DNA of 26,899 nucleotides from the NCBI GenBank assembly GCA_045863035.1, contig BTUV01000032.1, forward strand, positions 1-26,899, written 5' to 3'. The DNA is from H2-BAC3 sp045863035. GTDB lineage: Bacteria; Bacteroidota; Ignavibacteria; Ignavibacteriales; Ignavibacteriaceae. The notes under the pieces were generated by a model that was not told the origin of the DNA, did not search any database, and worked only from the letters and a program-made list of their open reading frames with translations. Each line of letters begins with the position of its first letter. The stretch's first letter is position 1. Shown here piece by piece: positions 15,770-26,100 of this stretch. The position numbers and the translations under genes were made by a program.

Positions 15770-16696
15770 ATGAACTATATTATAGGGATTGACGGAGGAG
15801 GCACAAAAACTCACTGCGTTCTTGCGACAAGAGACAAAGCTCCTTTATTTGAATGCAGCGGCGGACCGTCCAATTTTCTCATGCTTGGCACTGAAACTGT
15901 TTCTGCTACAATTCTTGACCTCATAAAACAGTGTACGGAATCTCAGAAAATTGGCTTTCAAATGATTGATGCTGTGCTGCTCGGAACTACAGGGGCAGGA
16001 AGAAGGTCTGATGCTGAAATTCTTGAGCGTGATTTTTCTTCTTTCTTAAGCAAACAAAACCTGAGAATCCGAAATTTTTCTGTTGAGAGTGATGCCCGCA
16101 TTGCTCTGGAAGGAGCTTTTTCGGGCAGGGAGGGCTGCATTCTAATCGCCGGCACCGGTTCGATTCTTTTCGGGAAAGATAACAAAGACAGAATTTACCG
16201 GGTGGGCGGGTTTGGTCGTTTCCTCGGTGACGAAGGCAGCGGGTATATGCTTGGCAGAAGGGGACTGATTGCAGCGGCTAAAAATTTTGATGGCCGCGGA
16301 CCAGAAACGCTTCTTTTGAATCTTCTTTCGCAGGAGTTTAAAATAACTTCACCTGAAGATTTAATTACCCGTATTTACCGCGAGAATTTTGACATCGCAT
16401 CATTTGCGCCAATGGTTGTAAAAGCTGCCGAGCAGGGGGATCAGCAGGCAGTAAAGATTCTTGAGGAAGAAATTGATGAGCTGGTTCTGCATATTAAAGC
16501 AATAAAAAAGAAAATCATTGTTGCAACCCTGCAGGTGTCATTCATTGGCGGGTTGATTGCCAATGACACATATTACTCATGCAGGTTCAGACAGAAAATC
16601 AGCGAGACGATGCATGATGTGAACGTGATTGATGCAGAAAACAGTCCGGCTTATGGGGCAGTTTTAATGGCAGCAAAAAAGCTTTCCGGCAATTAA
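15770..16696 (+). CDS. BadF/BadG-family sugar kinase (GlcNAc or MurNAc kinase)
   Basis: A 308-residue ATPase of the ASKHA fold, BadF/BadG/BcrA/BcrD family. The N-terminal phosphate-1 loop is IGIDGGGTKT (5-14). The probable catalytic Asp is Asp109 in VESDAR, the phosphate-2 loop is LIAGTGSILFG (125-135), and the sugar-binding GGFGRFLGDEGSGYMLG follows at about 146-162. This matches N-acetylglucosamine kinases (NAGK type), and the family also contains the bifunctional MurNAc/GlcNAc kinase MurK. Being encoded with an AmpG-like permease and two NagZ-type hydrolases, its likely job is to phosphorylate the GlcNAc (or MurNAc) released from muropeptides so it can re-enter amino-sugar metabolism. It is cytoplasmic, with no signal peptide. 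No MurQ or NagA is encoded in this window. Confidence 0.85.
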   Translation: MNYIIGIDGGGTKTHCVLATRDKAPLFECSGGPSNFLMLGTETVSATILDLIKQCTESQKIGFQMIDAVLLGTTGAGRRSDAEILERDFSSFLSKQNLRIRNFSVESDARIALEGAFSGREGCILIAGTGSILFGKDNKDRIYRVGGFGRFLGDEGSGYMLGRRGLIAAAKNFDGRGPETLLLNLLSQEFKITSPEDLITRIYRENFDIASFAPMVVKAAEQGDQQAVKILEEEIDELVLHIKAIKKKIIVATLQVSFIGGLIANDTYYSCRFRQKISETMHDVNVIDAENSPAYGAVLMAAKKLSGN

Positions 16697-16730
16697 GATA
16701 ACCGTAAGAAATTTAATAAGAGAATAATAT

Positions 16731-18620
16731 ATGGCGTCTGTAAAAGTTACATCAAGAAATCCATGGGCATGGGTTCCCTCGCTCTATTTTGCTGAGGGTA
16801 TCCCGTATATAGTTGTTATGACCTTATCGGTTATCATGTACAAACGGCTTGGTGTCTCGAATACGGAGATTGCCTTATATACAAGCTGGCTGTATTTACC
16901 ATGGGTCATTAAGCCCTTGTGGAGTCCTCTTGTTGACCTGACGCGAACCAAGCGGTTCTGGACGGTTATGATGCAGCTTTTTATTGGAGCCGGGCTTGCG
17001 GGTATCGCTCTGACCATTCCCGCTGATGATTATATACGTTACACGATGGCATTTTTCTGGCTACTGGCTTTCAGTTCGGCGACTCATGATATAGCCGCAG
17101 ACGGTTTTTATATGATAGCGCTGCCTGAGCATGAGCAGGCGCTTTACGTGGGAATCAGGAGTACATTCTACCGCATAGCAAGCATTACCGGTCAGGGGCT
17201 GCTGGTTATCCTTGCCGGTACACTCGAAAGCTCGACCGGACTTCCGCCGGCTGAATTTTCATTTAACGCAGTTAAAAGTCAGCAGGAAAATGTTCGTTTT
17301 CTTGATGATTCTGTGAAGTTTACTACCTCCGCTTCATCTGAACTGGAGATTTTGGTCTCTGCTCCTAAAACAAAAGTTTCTCTGGTGCAGAACCCTAAGG
17401 AGGTTACTGACAGTATCATCGGCGCGGTTAAGGCCTATAATCTCGCGAACGGATTTTATGGTGTGCAGTCAGTACCCGTTGCGGTTACCGCGGACAAAGC
17501 TGAGGAGGAGGGCTGGTATGATACGTATATCAGTAATCCTTACAGCACATATATCGTAACACCACTTGAAAATTTTCTCCGATCAAATTTCGGAGACGAA
17601 CTAAAGAATAAAGAACGGGTTATTAAAGCCGGTAACATTGCAATTGTATATATAACGCTGAACAAGCAGCCCGGTCGCGAGACGGTTGTTAATATCTCAA
17701 AAAGCGGCGGTGATAATAACTTCAACATGATAGAGGGTGCAAGGATTGTATTCAATGACAGTAACTGGAACAAACCGGCTGCTGTGATGGTGCAGACAGA
17801 CCCGAAGCTCAACTATGAGTCTGCCGCTACGTTTCAGGCGGTTTCAGGTAACATCCCTCTTGCATGGAGTATAACTTTTTATGTGATTGCAGGTCTGTTC
17901 ATTCTGTTTTTTATCTGGCATAAGTTTATTTTACCTTATCCTCCTTCAGATAAAGCTGCATTAAGTGAAGGAAACATCTTTAAGGAGTTTTTCAGGACTT
18001 TTGCTCTCTTCTTCAAAAAGAAAAGAATAGGGCTGATACTTGCATTCCTCTTACTGTTCCGTTTCGCGGAAGCCCAATTAGTAAAACTTGCTTCACCTTT
18101 CTTACTTGATACAAAAGAAGTAGGGGGATTAGGTCTTACAACAGCAGAAGTAGGTTTTGTGTATGGCACGGTCGGCATTCTGTTCCTCACGCTGGGGGGT
18201 ATTCTTGGCGGAATTGCAGCATCAAAGAAAGGATTGAAGTTCTGGCTGCTCATCATGGTTGCCGCAATTAACATTCCCGATTTGGTGTATGTATATCTTG
18301 CCTATGCCCAGCCGGATAATTTTTTCATTATTAATATCTGTGTTGCCATTGAACAGTTTGGTTATGGCTTCGGGTTTACCGCGTATATGCTTTTCCTCAT
18401 TTATGTCAGTGAAGGGGAGCATAAAACAGCCCATTACGCAATAGGTACCGGATTTATGGCGCTGGGTATGATGATCCCGGGTATGTTCAGCGGATGGCTG
18501 CAGGAGCTTATCGGTTACCAGAATTTCTTCATCTGGGTGATGATAGCTACCATACCAGGATTCATTATTGTTAAATATCTTCCCCTCAGCCCGGGTTTTG
18601 GCATGAAAAAAGCGGAGTAG
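16731..18620 (+). CDS. ampG: AmpG-like MFS muropeptide permease with periplasmic insert
   Basis: A 629-residue major-facilitator transporter. The N-terminal half has PSLYFAEGIPYIVV, the family-typical KPLWSPLVDLTRTKRFW and SATHDIAADGF, matching AmpG, which imports GlcNAc-anhydroMurNAc peptides. After five transmembrane helices (to about residue 165) there is a soluble stretch of about 200 residues (about 170-372), and the membrane part resumes at IPLAWSITFYVIAG. Counting from a cytoplasmic N terminus, the insert lies in the TM5-TM6 loop, outside the membrane. Its end (about 316-372) resembles a beta-sandwich repeat with a FNDSNWNKPAAVMV motif of the kind seen in extracellular adhesion or Ig-like domains. 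The C-terminal half is an ordinary MFS bundle. It lies 34 bp after the kinase and 9 bp before the GH3 fusion. Substrate assignment rests on family and operon context. Confidence 0.85.
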   Translation: MASVKVTSRNPWAWVPSLYFAEGIPYIVVMTLSVIMYKRLGVSNTEIALYTSWLYLPWVIKPLWSPLVDLTRTKRFWTVMMQLFIGAGLAGIALTIPADDYIRYTMAFFWLLAFSSATHDIAADGFYMIALPEHEQALYVGIRSTFYRIASITGQGLLVILAGTLESSTGLPPAEFSFNAVKSQQENVRFLDDSVKFTTSASSELEILVSAPKTKVSLVQNPKEVTDSIIGAVKAYNLANGFYGVQSVPVAVTADKAEEEGWYDTYISNPYSTYIVTPLENFLRSNFGDELKNKERVIKAGNIAIVYITLNKQPGRETVVNISKSGGDNNFNMIEGARIVFNDSNWNKPAAVMVQTDPKLNYESAATFQAVSGNIPLAWSITFYVIAGLFILFFIWHKFILPYPPSDKAALSEGNIFKEFFRTFALFFKKKRIGLILAFLLLFRFAEAQLVKLASPFLLDTKEVGGLGLTTAEVGFVYGTVGILFLTLGGILGGIAASKKGLKFWLLIMVAAINIPDLVYVYLAYAQPDNFFIINICVAIEQFGYGFGFTAYMLFLIYVSEGEHKTAHYAIGTGFMALGMMIPGMFSGWLQELIGYQNFFIWVMIATIPGFIIVKYLPLSPGFGMKKAE

Positions 18621-18629
18621 TTTTCTTAG

Positions 18630-21512
18630 ATGAAGCGTATTACAAGTTTATTATTATTTGCCGGTATAATTTCTTTTTTACTGACTGCCTCTGTTTCATT
18701 TGATAAAAAAAAAGAATATAACAGTGAAGAGTTTTTCCGCGATACCACATCATTTAATCCGGGTAACAATCTGTTCTCACGGCCGGAAAGCAAATGGGTG
18801 AAGGAAACCCTTGCTTCAATGACTTTGGAAGAAAAAGCCGGTCAGTTGGTAATTCCGAATGCAAACGGTTTTGATTCTTCCGATTCATCAACGTCATATA
18901 TACGGCTCCGGCGGCTTGTAGAAGAATATAAGGTTGGCGGATTTGTTTTCTTTAAGGGACGGCTTCCGGAAAAAACTGTATTGATGAACAGACTGCAGGG
19001 ACTTTCCAAACTTCCGCTTCTCATGGGCTCTGATTTTGAACATGGTGTCGGGATGAGAATTGATGAAGGTACAGACTTCCCCAGTCTGATGGCTCTTGGC
19101 GCTGCTGATGACAGTTTGCTTGCCTATCAGATGGGCGCAATCATAGGCAGGGAGTCTCGCCGGATAGGAATTCACCAGAATTATGCTCCGGTGGTTGATG
19201 TAAATAATAATCCCGATAATCCGATTATTAACACTCGCTCGGTTGGTGAAGACCCTCAGCTTGTTTCCCGCATCGCATCGGCTTTGATGAAGGGAATGCA
19301 GGATGCAAAATTGGTTGCTACGATTAAACACTTTCCGGGGCATGGAAATACTTCTCAGGATTCACACAATGAAACTGCGCTGATTGCTTCAAACAGAACG
19401 GAATTTGTTAAAACGGAATTATATCCTTTCCGGAATCTGATTTCGGAAGGGGCGTTGTCGGTTATGGTGGGTCATATACGGCTGCCCAACGTATATACAT
19501 CAGGTGTGCCGGCTACACTTTCTCCGGAGATAACCACGGACCTCTTGAAGAAAGAGCTGCATTTTAAAGGACTTGTTGTTACAGACGCAATGAATATGCA
19601 CGCTATCAGCAAGGTATATCCTGACAGTCTCTCAGCTCTGATGGCTCTTACCGCGGGCAATGATTTGATTCTCTTTCCGGCGAACCCGGAAGCGGTTATT
19701 CAGTCAATCGCAAATAGTGTCAGGGCAGGGTTGATTTCAGAGGAGCGGATTAATGAATCTGTGACCAAATTGCTCAGGGTTAAAGAATGGGCAGGGCTGC
19801 ATGAAAACCGCCTGATTCCCGACGGTGATATATTATATACTGTAAAAAGCAGTTATGCGGAAAAAATATCATTCCAGATTGCAAAAAAGTCTATCACTCT
19901 TGCCAAAGACAAGAAGGGTAATATACCGCTCAAACAAAACAAGAAGAGCAAGTATATCCACCTTATCGTAACGGAAGGAAGGAAAGAAAAGGGAGGGTAT
20001 TTTGACAGTCTGCTTAAATCTGCCATTCATCAGGTTAAGACTGTTGAAATACATAAGTTTACTCTGAAACGGGACTTTAACAAGATATTAGCAGAGATTA
20101 AAAAGCATCAGACGGTTATTATTTCGGTCTATAACAGTATATCATCTTTTAAGGGAACACGCTCATTTGACCCTCGCATTGAAAAGATGGCAAGGAAAAT
20201 TAATGCACTCAAAAAGAATAAAATTCTTCTTTCACACGCAGACCCGTATATAACTGACCTTTTCCCCTCAGCCGGGACGTATATGCTTAACTACGGTAAT
20301 TCTGCTGCTTCAGAATTAGCATTGTTTAAAGCTTTGATGGGTGAAAATCAGATAACAGGGAAACTCCCGGTAAGCATACCCTCGGCAGGATTAAAAATGG
20401 GTGATGGAATCATGAAAAAATCAGTATTGGTTGAATATGCTTCATCCGGCGATTCGGTTTTTGCAGGAGCGGACTCACTCATTGAAAAAGGGATACGAGA
20501 TTCCATTGCTCCCGGAATGACGGCTCTGGTGCTTAAAGACGGCGATATTATCTACAAAAAAACTGCCGGTCAGTTTACTTATGACCCTGCTTCCTCGCCG
20601 GTTACTGACAGTAGTATTTATGACCTGGCTTCTGTTTCAAAAGTAATTGGCACTACAACTGCCGTAATGATCTGTGTTGACAGGAAACTTTTTTCCATCG
20701 ATGATAAAGTTGTGAAATATCTGCCTCAGTTTGGCGCTAACGGAAAAAAGAATATTACAATCAGAAATTTACTCGTTCATACCAGTGGACTTCCTGCGTT
20801 TAAGAAGTATTATGAATTTCTGAAGACTGGTAATGAACTGCTGAAAGATATATATAATTCCGAACTGATTTATGAGCCCGGTACAAAGACTGTTTATTCT
20901 GATCTTGGCATGATAACCATGCAAAAGATAATCGAAAAGGTTACCGGTAAACGGCTTGATAAGTTTCTGCATGCGGAAGTTTTCAGCAAACTGGGAATGA
21001 AGAGCACTATGTATGCACCTCCAGTTTCATTAAAACACAGAATGGTTCCTACTGAAGTGGATAACTATTGGAGGAAACGGCTGCTTATCGGTGAGGTTCA
21101 TGATGAAGCAGCTTCGATGCTGGGTGGAATTGCAGGACATGCCGGTCTTTTTTCAACTGCAGGCGATCTTGCGATATTTCTGCAGATGCTGCTGCAGGGT
21201 GGCGAGTATAACGGAGTAAGATATATAAAGAAAGAGACCGTAGCAAAATTCATTAAAAGACAGTCAGAAAAAAGCACCAGAGCGTTAGGATGGGATACCA
21301 GAGATGAAGAATACCCCTCCGCCGGGAAGCTTTTCTCCATGTCTTCGTATGGGCACACCGGATATACAGGAACTTCCGTGTGGACTGATCCTGAAAGAAA
21401 TGTTATTGTTATTTTACTGACAAACCGTGTTTATCCGACCAGAGAAAATGGCAAGCTCTTAAAATTCAGACCAAAATTTCACACTGAAATTATGAAAGCA
21501 CTTGGCTTTTAA
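18630..21512 (+). CDS. Secreted GH3 beta-N-acetylglucosaminidase fused to beta-lactamase-fold hydrolase
   Basis: A 960-residue two-enzyme fusion with an export signal (about 1-24; no lipobox Cys). The GH3 domain (about 55-390) has the NagZ signature KHFPGHGNTSQDSH (233-246), which contains the Asp-Ser-His catalytic dyad of NagZ enzymes, and nucleophile Asp319 in VVTDAMNM. A GH3 C-terminal sandwich-like region follows (about 410-590). The C-terminal domain (about 610-955) is a class C/PBP4*-type serine hydrolase with SVSK (Ser668, Lys671), YSD (Tyr756) and HTG (909-911). In Bacillus subtilis NagZ and the beta-lactamase-family amidase AmiE are separate adjacent genes acting in sequence on muropeptides. 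The fusion may combine both steps, although D-Ala carboxypeptidase or esterase activity is also possible. It acts in the periplasm and belongs to the tight murein-recycling operon. Confidence 0.9.
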   Translation: MKRITSLLLFAGIISFLLTASVSFDKKKEYNSEEFFRDTTSFNPGNNLFSRPESKWVKETLASMTLEEKAGQLVIPNANGFDSSDSSTSYIRLRRLVEEYKVGGFVFFKGRLPEKTVLMNRLQGLSKLPLLMGSDFEHGVGMRIDEGTDFPSLMALGAADDSLLAYQMGAIIGRESRRIGIHQNYAPVVDVNNNPDNPIINTRSVGEDPQLVSRIASALMKGMQDAKLVATIKHFPGHGNTSQDSHNETALIASNRTEFVKTELYPFRNLISEGALSVMVGHIRLPNVYTSGVPATLSPEITTDLLKKELHFKGLVVTDAMNMHAISKVYPDSLSALMALTAGNDLILFPANPEAVIQSIANSVRAGLISEERINESVTKLLRVKEWAGLHENRLIPDGDILYTVKSSYAEKISFQIAKKSITLAKDKKGNIPLKQNKKSKYIHLIVTEGRKEKGGYFDSLLKSAIHQVKTVEIHKFTLKRDFNKILAEIKKHQTVIISVYNSISSFKGTRSFDPRIEKMARKINALKKNKILLSHADPYITDLFPSAGTYMLNYGNSAASELALFKALMGENQITGKLPVSIPSAGLKMGDGIMKKSVLVEYASSGDSVFAGADSLIEKGIRDSIAPGMTALVLKDGDIIYKKTAGQFTYDPASSPVTDSSIYDLASVSKVIGTTTAVMICVDRKLFSIDDKVVKYLPQFGANGKKNITIRNLLVHTSGLPAFKKYYEFLKTGNELLKDIYNSELIYEPGTKTVYSDLGMITMQKIIEKVTGKRLDKFLHAEVFSKLGMKSTMYAPPVSLKHRMVPTEVDNYWRKRLLIGEVHDEAASMLGGIAGHAGLFSTAGDLAIFLQMLLQGGEYNGVRYIKKETVAKFIKRQSEKSTRALGWDTRDEEYPSAGKLFSMSSYGHTGYTGTSVWTDPERNVIVILLTNRVYPTRENGKLLKFRPKFHTEIMKALGF

Positions 21513-21513
21513 G

Positions 21514-23121
21514 ATGCTGTCATACAAGAAACTCTTTCCTCTGAAGACCGGACAAAAGCGTACCGTTGATGGTATTCTCGAAGCAATGTCGATTGAGGAA
21601 AAGATCGGGCAGATGATCAGTCCGGGTTCAATCGGAGTGTTTCAGCCGTCTGAGAGCGCCGCATACAGAAAGATTATTCATCTTGTTGAGAAGATTGGTG
21701 TTGGTGGTGTTGTTCTGTTCCGCGGTGATATCTATGCCTATTTTGAACTGATTGAGGAGCTTCAGAGCAAAAGCAAAATACCAATTTTATTTTCAGCAGA
21801 TTTTGAGCGGGGGCTGGCAATGCGGATTACCAATACGCTGTCTTTCCCTCTGAATATGGCACTTGCAAAAACCGGAGACCTTTCGTTAGCGCAAAAAATG
21901 GGAAAGGCAATAGCAACTGAGTGCCGCGCGCTGGGCGTTTCAATGAACTTTGCTCCTGTTGTTGACCTTGCCGGAGAAAAAAAGAATCCTGTCATCAATA
22001 CCCGTGCTTATGGTTCAGATAAGGAACTGGTAGCTTCTTTTGCTGAATCTTTTATTAAAGGCGCTTCATCTGAAAGAGTTTTAAGCTCCGCAAAGCACTT
22101 CCCCGGACATGGATATACAACCATGGACTCGCACCGAGAACTTCCTCTGATCAACCGGACAAAAGCCAAAATGCTTTCTGATGATATATATCCGTTCAGG
22201 AGATGTATAAACGCGGGTGTGCAAAGCATAATGATGGGACATCTTGAAGTACCCGCGTTTGAAAAACAGGATGGACTCCCGGCAACGCTCTCCCGTGCAA
22301 TAGTTACGGGGCTGTTGAGAAATCAGCTTGGTTTTGACGGATTAGTTGTTTCGGATGCAATGAATATGAACGGAGTGACAAATTATTTTTCCGCCCGTGA
22401 AGCAGCGGTTCTCGCTGTGCAGGCGGGGAATGATATGCTTTTACTTCCCCCTGATGAGGAAATCGCTTTCGATGCACTTGTAGAAGCGGTAAAAAATGAA
22501 ACTATTTCCGCAGAACAGATTAACGCGAGTGTACGCAGGATTCTCTATGCAAAAATGTGGGCAGGACTTTTCGCGGGGGAGAAGCGGGATATACACAAAG
22601 TGAAGAAAATAGTTTCATCCGGCAGTACACACCGGCTTGCAAGAGAAATAGCTGAAAAGTCAGTTTCTTTTTCTAAAGGGGCTCTGAAAAACCTTCCTTC
22701 CAAGACGAAGAAACCGGTTTTCTGTCTGACCATTTCAGACAAAAGCCCATCTGAAACAGAGACGTATTTTTCGGCTACCCTAAAAAAGATCATGCCTGGA
22801 ACTGAAAATATTTTTATTACCCCTTTTGTGCCGGAAACCCTGCTGAATAGAATAGTCGATTCACTTTCCGGTGATATTCAGCCGGTTCTGCCGGTTTTTT
22901 ATCGGGCACGTTCTTATCAGGGGCGACTTGAACTACCGCCTCATCTTCTTGATTTTTTTAATAAAATTGAATCCCGGTTTCCTGACTGTATATATATCTT
23001 TCTGGGTAATCCTTTCCTCAGTGAGCAGTTGGGCAAGGGAAAAAATACTGTGCTCGCGTACGGTGATGTTCCTATCTCTCAGACCGCGGTTATTGCCCGG
23101 TTAACAGGTATGGCAGTCTGA
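21514..23121 (+). CDS. nagZ: Second GH3 beta-N-acetylglucosaminidase (NagZ), no signal peptide
   Basis: A 535-residue GH3 protein starting at the ATG 1 bp after the stop of the fusion gene; a TTG at 21502 would add 4 residues and overlap. The NagZ signature AKHFPGHGYTTMDSH (193-207) supplies the Asp-Ser-His dyad, and Asp281 in VVSDAMNM is the nucleophile. The catalytic barrel ends near residue 350 and is followed by a shorter C-terminal domain (about 370-535). There is no serine-hydrolase domain and no export signal, so it should be cytoplasmic, cleaving GlcNAc from muropeptides brought in by the AmpG-like permease. It looks like a diverged duplicate of the GH3 part of the preceding gene, with matching landmarks throughout. 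The product GlcNAc would be the substrate of the operon's sugar kinase. Confidence 0.9.
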   Translation: MLSYKKLFPLKTGQKRTVDGILEAMSIEEKIGQMISPGSIGVFQPSESAAYRKIIHLVEKIGVGGVVLFRGDIYAYFELIEELQSKSKIPILFSADFERGLAMRITNTLSFPLNMALAKTGDLSLAQKMGKAIATECRALGVSMNFAPVVDLAGEKKNPVINTRAYGSDKELVASFAESFIKGASSERVLSSAKHFPGHGYTTMDSHRELPLINRTKAKMLSDDIYPFRRCINAGVQSIMMGHLEVPAFEKQDGLPATLSRAIVTGLLRNQLGFDGLVVSDAMNMNGVTNYFSAREAAVLAVQAGNDMLLLPPDEEIAFDALVEAVKNETISAEQINASVRRILYAKMWAGLFAGEKRDIHKVKKIVSSGSTHRLAREIAEKSVSFSKGALKNLPSKTKKPVFCLTISDKSPSETETYFSATLKKIMPGTENIFITPFVPETLLNRIVDSLSGDIQPVLPVFYRARSYQGRLELPPHLLDFFNKIESRFPDCIYIFLGNPFLSEQLGKGKNTVLAYGDVPISQTAVIARLTGMAV

Positions 23122-23124
23122 TTT

Positions 23125-26100
23125 ATGAAGGCCGCGGGTTATACTTCTTCTTCTAAGCACCAAAACAATCAGTTCAAGGGAAAGCACATTCTTTTCCTTT
23201 CCGGATTTTTAATCTCCATCTTCATTCTCATAACAGTCTATACGGTTTTTGATGTTGATAAACGTCTAAAAGAGTTTAACCGCAATGTGCAGCTTGTAAG
23301 CGCTTTACGTGAGCTCGATTCAGCAGCTTCTTCGATTCACCGCGTTTTATATATAAGGCAGGATTCAGTAACACCGGCTCAATATGCAGCAGCTTATTCG
23401 GAGCTGGCTGCAAAGTACCGGGAATCCGCACAAAAAATCAGTTTACTCCCGGCGCAGAGAAGTTTTAACTTTGACGTTCAGGCAGTGTATGACGAATCTG
23501 ATTCACTCGGCATGTTCGCTTCAAAGTTGCTTGTGCCTCTCCCCTCAGAGGATGAACTCAAAGAAAAATTATATATACTCAGAACCGTTGATTCGGACCT
23601 CCAGCGCAGGTTTCAGGAACTGGACAGGAATGTAAGAAGATTCCAGCGTAAAACAGGAGGGCGGCTAAATGAATATCATCTTGTTTTGTCTTTAATTGCC
23701 GCGAGCGCGGGCATTTTTGCCTTAGTTCTTGTTTTTGGTTACGCACGGCTGAAAAAGAATCTTAAAGAACGGCTCGATATAGAGGATGAATTAAACGCTG
23801 AGAGAAATAAATATCTTAATCTTGCTGAAAGCATGGATGATGCAGTTCTTATTACTGATCAGGAAGATATTATTCTTTTCGCGAACAGCGCGGTAGAAAC
23901 AATTACCGGATATTCCCCCGCTGAAATCACCGGTAAATCTTCCCATATAACTCTTACAGATTCAGTAAACTGGCCTGCATATAAAAAACGTCTCGCGGAC
24001 CGGCTCAGCGGAAAAAGTGATGAGTATTTTGCATATATCAACAAAAAAGACGGAACAAGGATTCGGATTTATGTAAAGGCATCTCCTTTCAGGAACCACA
24101 AAGGGCAGGTGATCGGCACGATTGGTGTACTCTCTGATTTAAGCGAGCAGATGAAGATAGAACGGGAAGCAACTATTCACCGTGAGAATCTGACCGGTGT
24201 TATTGAAAACAGCTCCGATTATATATGGGCGTTCGATCACAACCTGCGTCTTATTGTATGGAATTCATCATTCAAAAGTGAATTCCGGAAACTTTATCAG
24301 GTTGAAGTTGAAGCCGGGATGCAGCTATTAGAACACGTCGGGGAAGTGCAAAAGCGCGCATGGCTGAGGATCTGTAAAAAGGCCCTTACAGGACAGCGGG
24401 TTCATTTCGATCAAAAGTATGAGATTGACGGTGTGAAGCGTGTTTACTCAGTTTCGCTTAACCCGCTCAGAGACCCTCAGGGAATGATATATGGAATAGC
24501 ATTTTTTATGAGCGATATAACATTGCGCATTAAAAGCGAGGAAGAACTTCGCTCTGCCATGGAAACTGCTGAGCAGGCAACACGCCTTAAAACCGAATTT
24601 TTAGCAAATATGAGTCATGAAATCAGAACTCCGCTCAATGGTATTCTGGGTATGGCTAATTTGCTTATGGATACTGAACTTAATGAATATCAGCGTCTTT
24701 ATGCAAGTTCAATTAAGGAGTCAGGCACTTCGCTGCTCGGTATTTTGAATGATATACTTGACCTCTCTAAAGTTGAGGCAGGAAAAATTGAAATCCTCAC
24801 GGAAGAATTTGATTTAGCGGTCTTGATTGAAACTCTGGCCGAAATTTATTCTGTTCAGGCAGAAAATAAAAATATATCCTTTTATATTGAACCGGCTCCT
24901 GATATACCACAAAAGATACACTGTGACCGGCTGCGGCTTAATCAAATACTGACAAATATTCTGACAAATGCATTTAAATTTACAGAATCGGGTTATGTTA
25001 ATCTTGCATTGGCAGTCAACTGGGAGAGTGAGCTGGCAGGTATTCTTAACTTTACTATCGAGGATACTGGTCTTGGGATGTCAGAAGAAACTCTTTCATC
25101 CTTGTTCTCCGACTATGTTCAGGCAGACTCCACCGTTGTAAGAAAGTTCGGAGGCACAGGTCTTGGGTTGAGCATTTCCAAAAAACTTGCTGATCTGATG
25201 GGAGGCACTATCACTGTGACATCTGAACGTGGTAAGGGAAGCAGGTTTACAGCATCAATTCCTTTTTCGTTAAGTCAGAAATTTGTTCCTGCAACTCCGG
25301 TTCAGCAGAGCGGACTGGTGCTGGTGGTGACGAACGAAAATAAAGGGGGCGAAATTATAGCAGGTATTCTTTCGGTTATGGGATACACTCCGGTTGTTGT
25401 ATATAATGCCGCGAATGCACTGGTTCGCCTCACAAGATTCAATCATGATGGCAGGAACTTTGCTTTCATACTTTGCAATTATAATTTACCCGGATATGAC
25501 GGTCTTTCACTACTGAAGCAGATAAAGGAAAATTATTCATCGCATCCACCGCTTTTTCTCCTGATTGGAAGGAAAAAATTAGCTGCGTTGAAGACAAAAA
25601 TTGCAGCAGCTAAAATAGTACCGCTGGCAAAACCGTTTTGCAACCGGACGATAAAACAGATAATTGATATACTGCATCCGGTTGAGAAACCGCCTGTGAG
25701 TAAAACAGTTTCAGAAAATCTGCGTAAACTAAAAATTCTCATCGCGGATGATAACAGGATTAACCGTACTGTGTTGATTGGTTTTCTGCAGAAACTTGGT
25801 CATGAAGTTTCTGAATCCTCAGACGGACGAGAAGCGCTTGACAGTTATCTGGCAGCTTCATACGATATGATTATGCTCGATTGTCAGATGCCTGTTATGG
25901 ACGGTTATGAGGTAAGCAGAAGAATAAGGGAGTACGAAAAAGAAAGCGGAAAACGGATTCCGCTCATTGGTGTAACGGCAAATAACAGTCATGATGAAAA
26001 GGAAAGATGTCTTGCCGCGGGCATGGATGACTTTTTGGTGAAACCATTTGAAATTGCGGATCTGAGAAGAACGGTAGAACTTAATACCGTGCAAAGTCAG

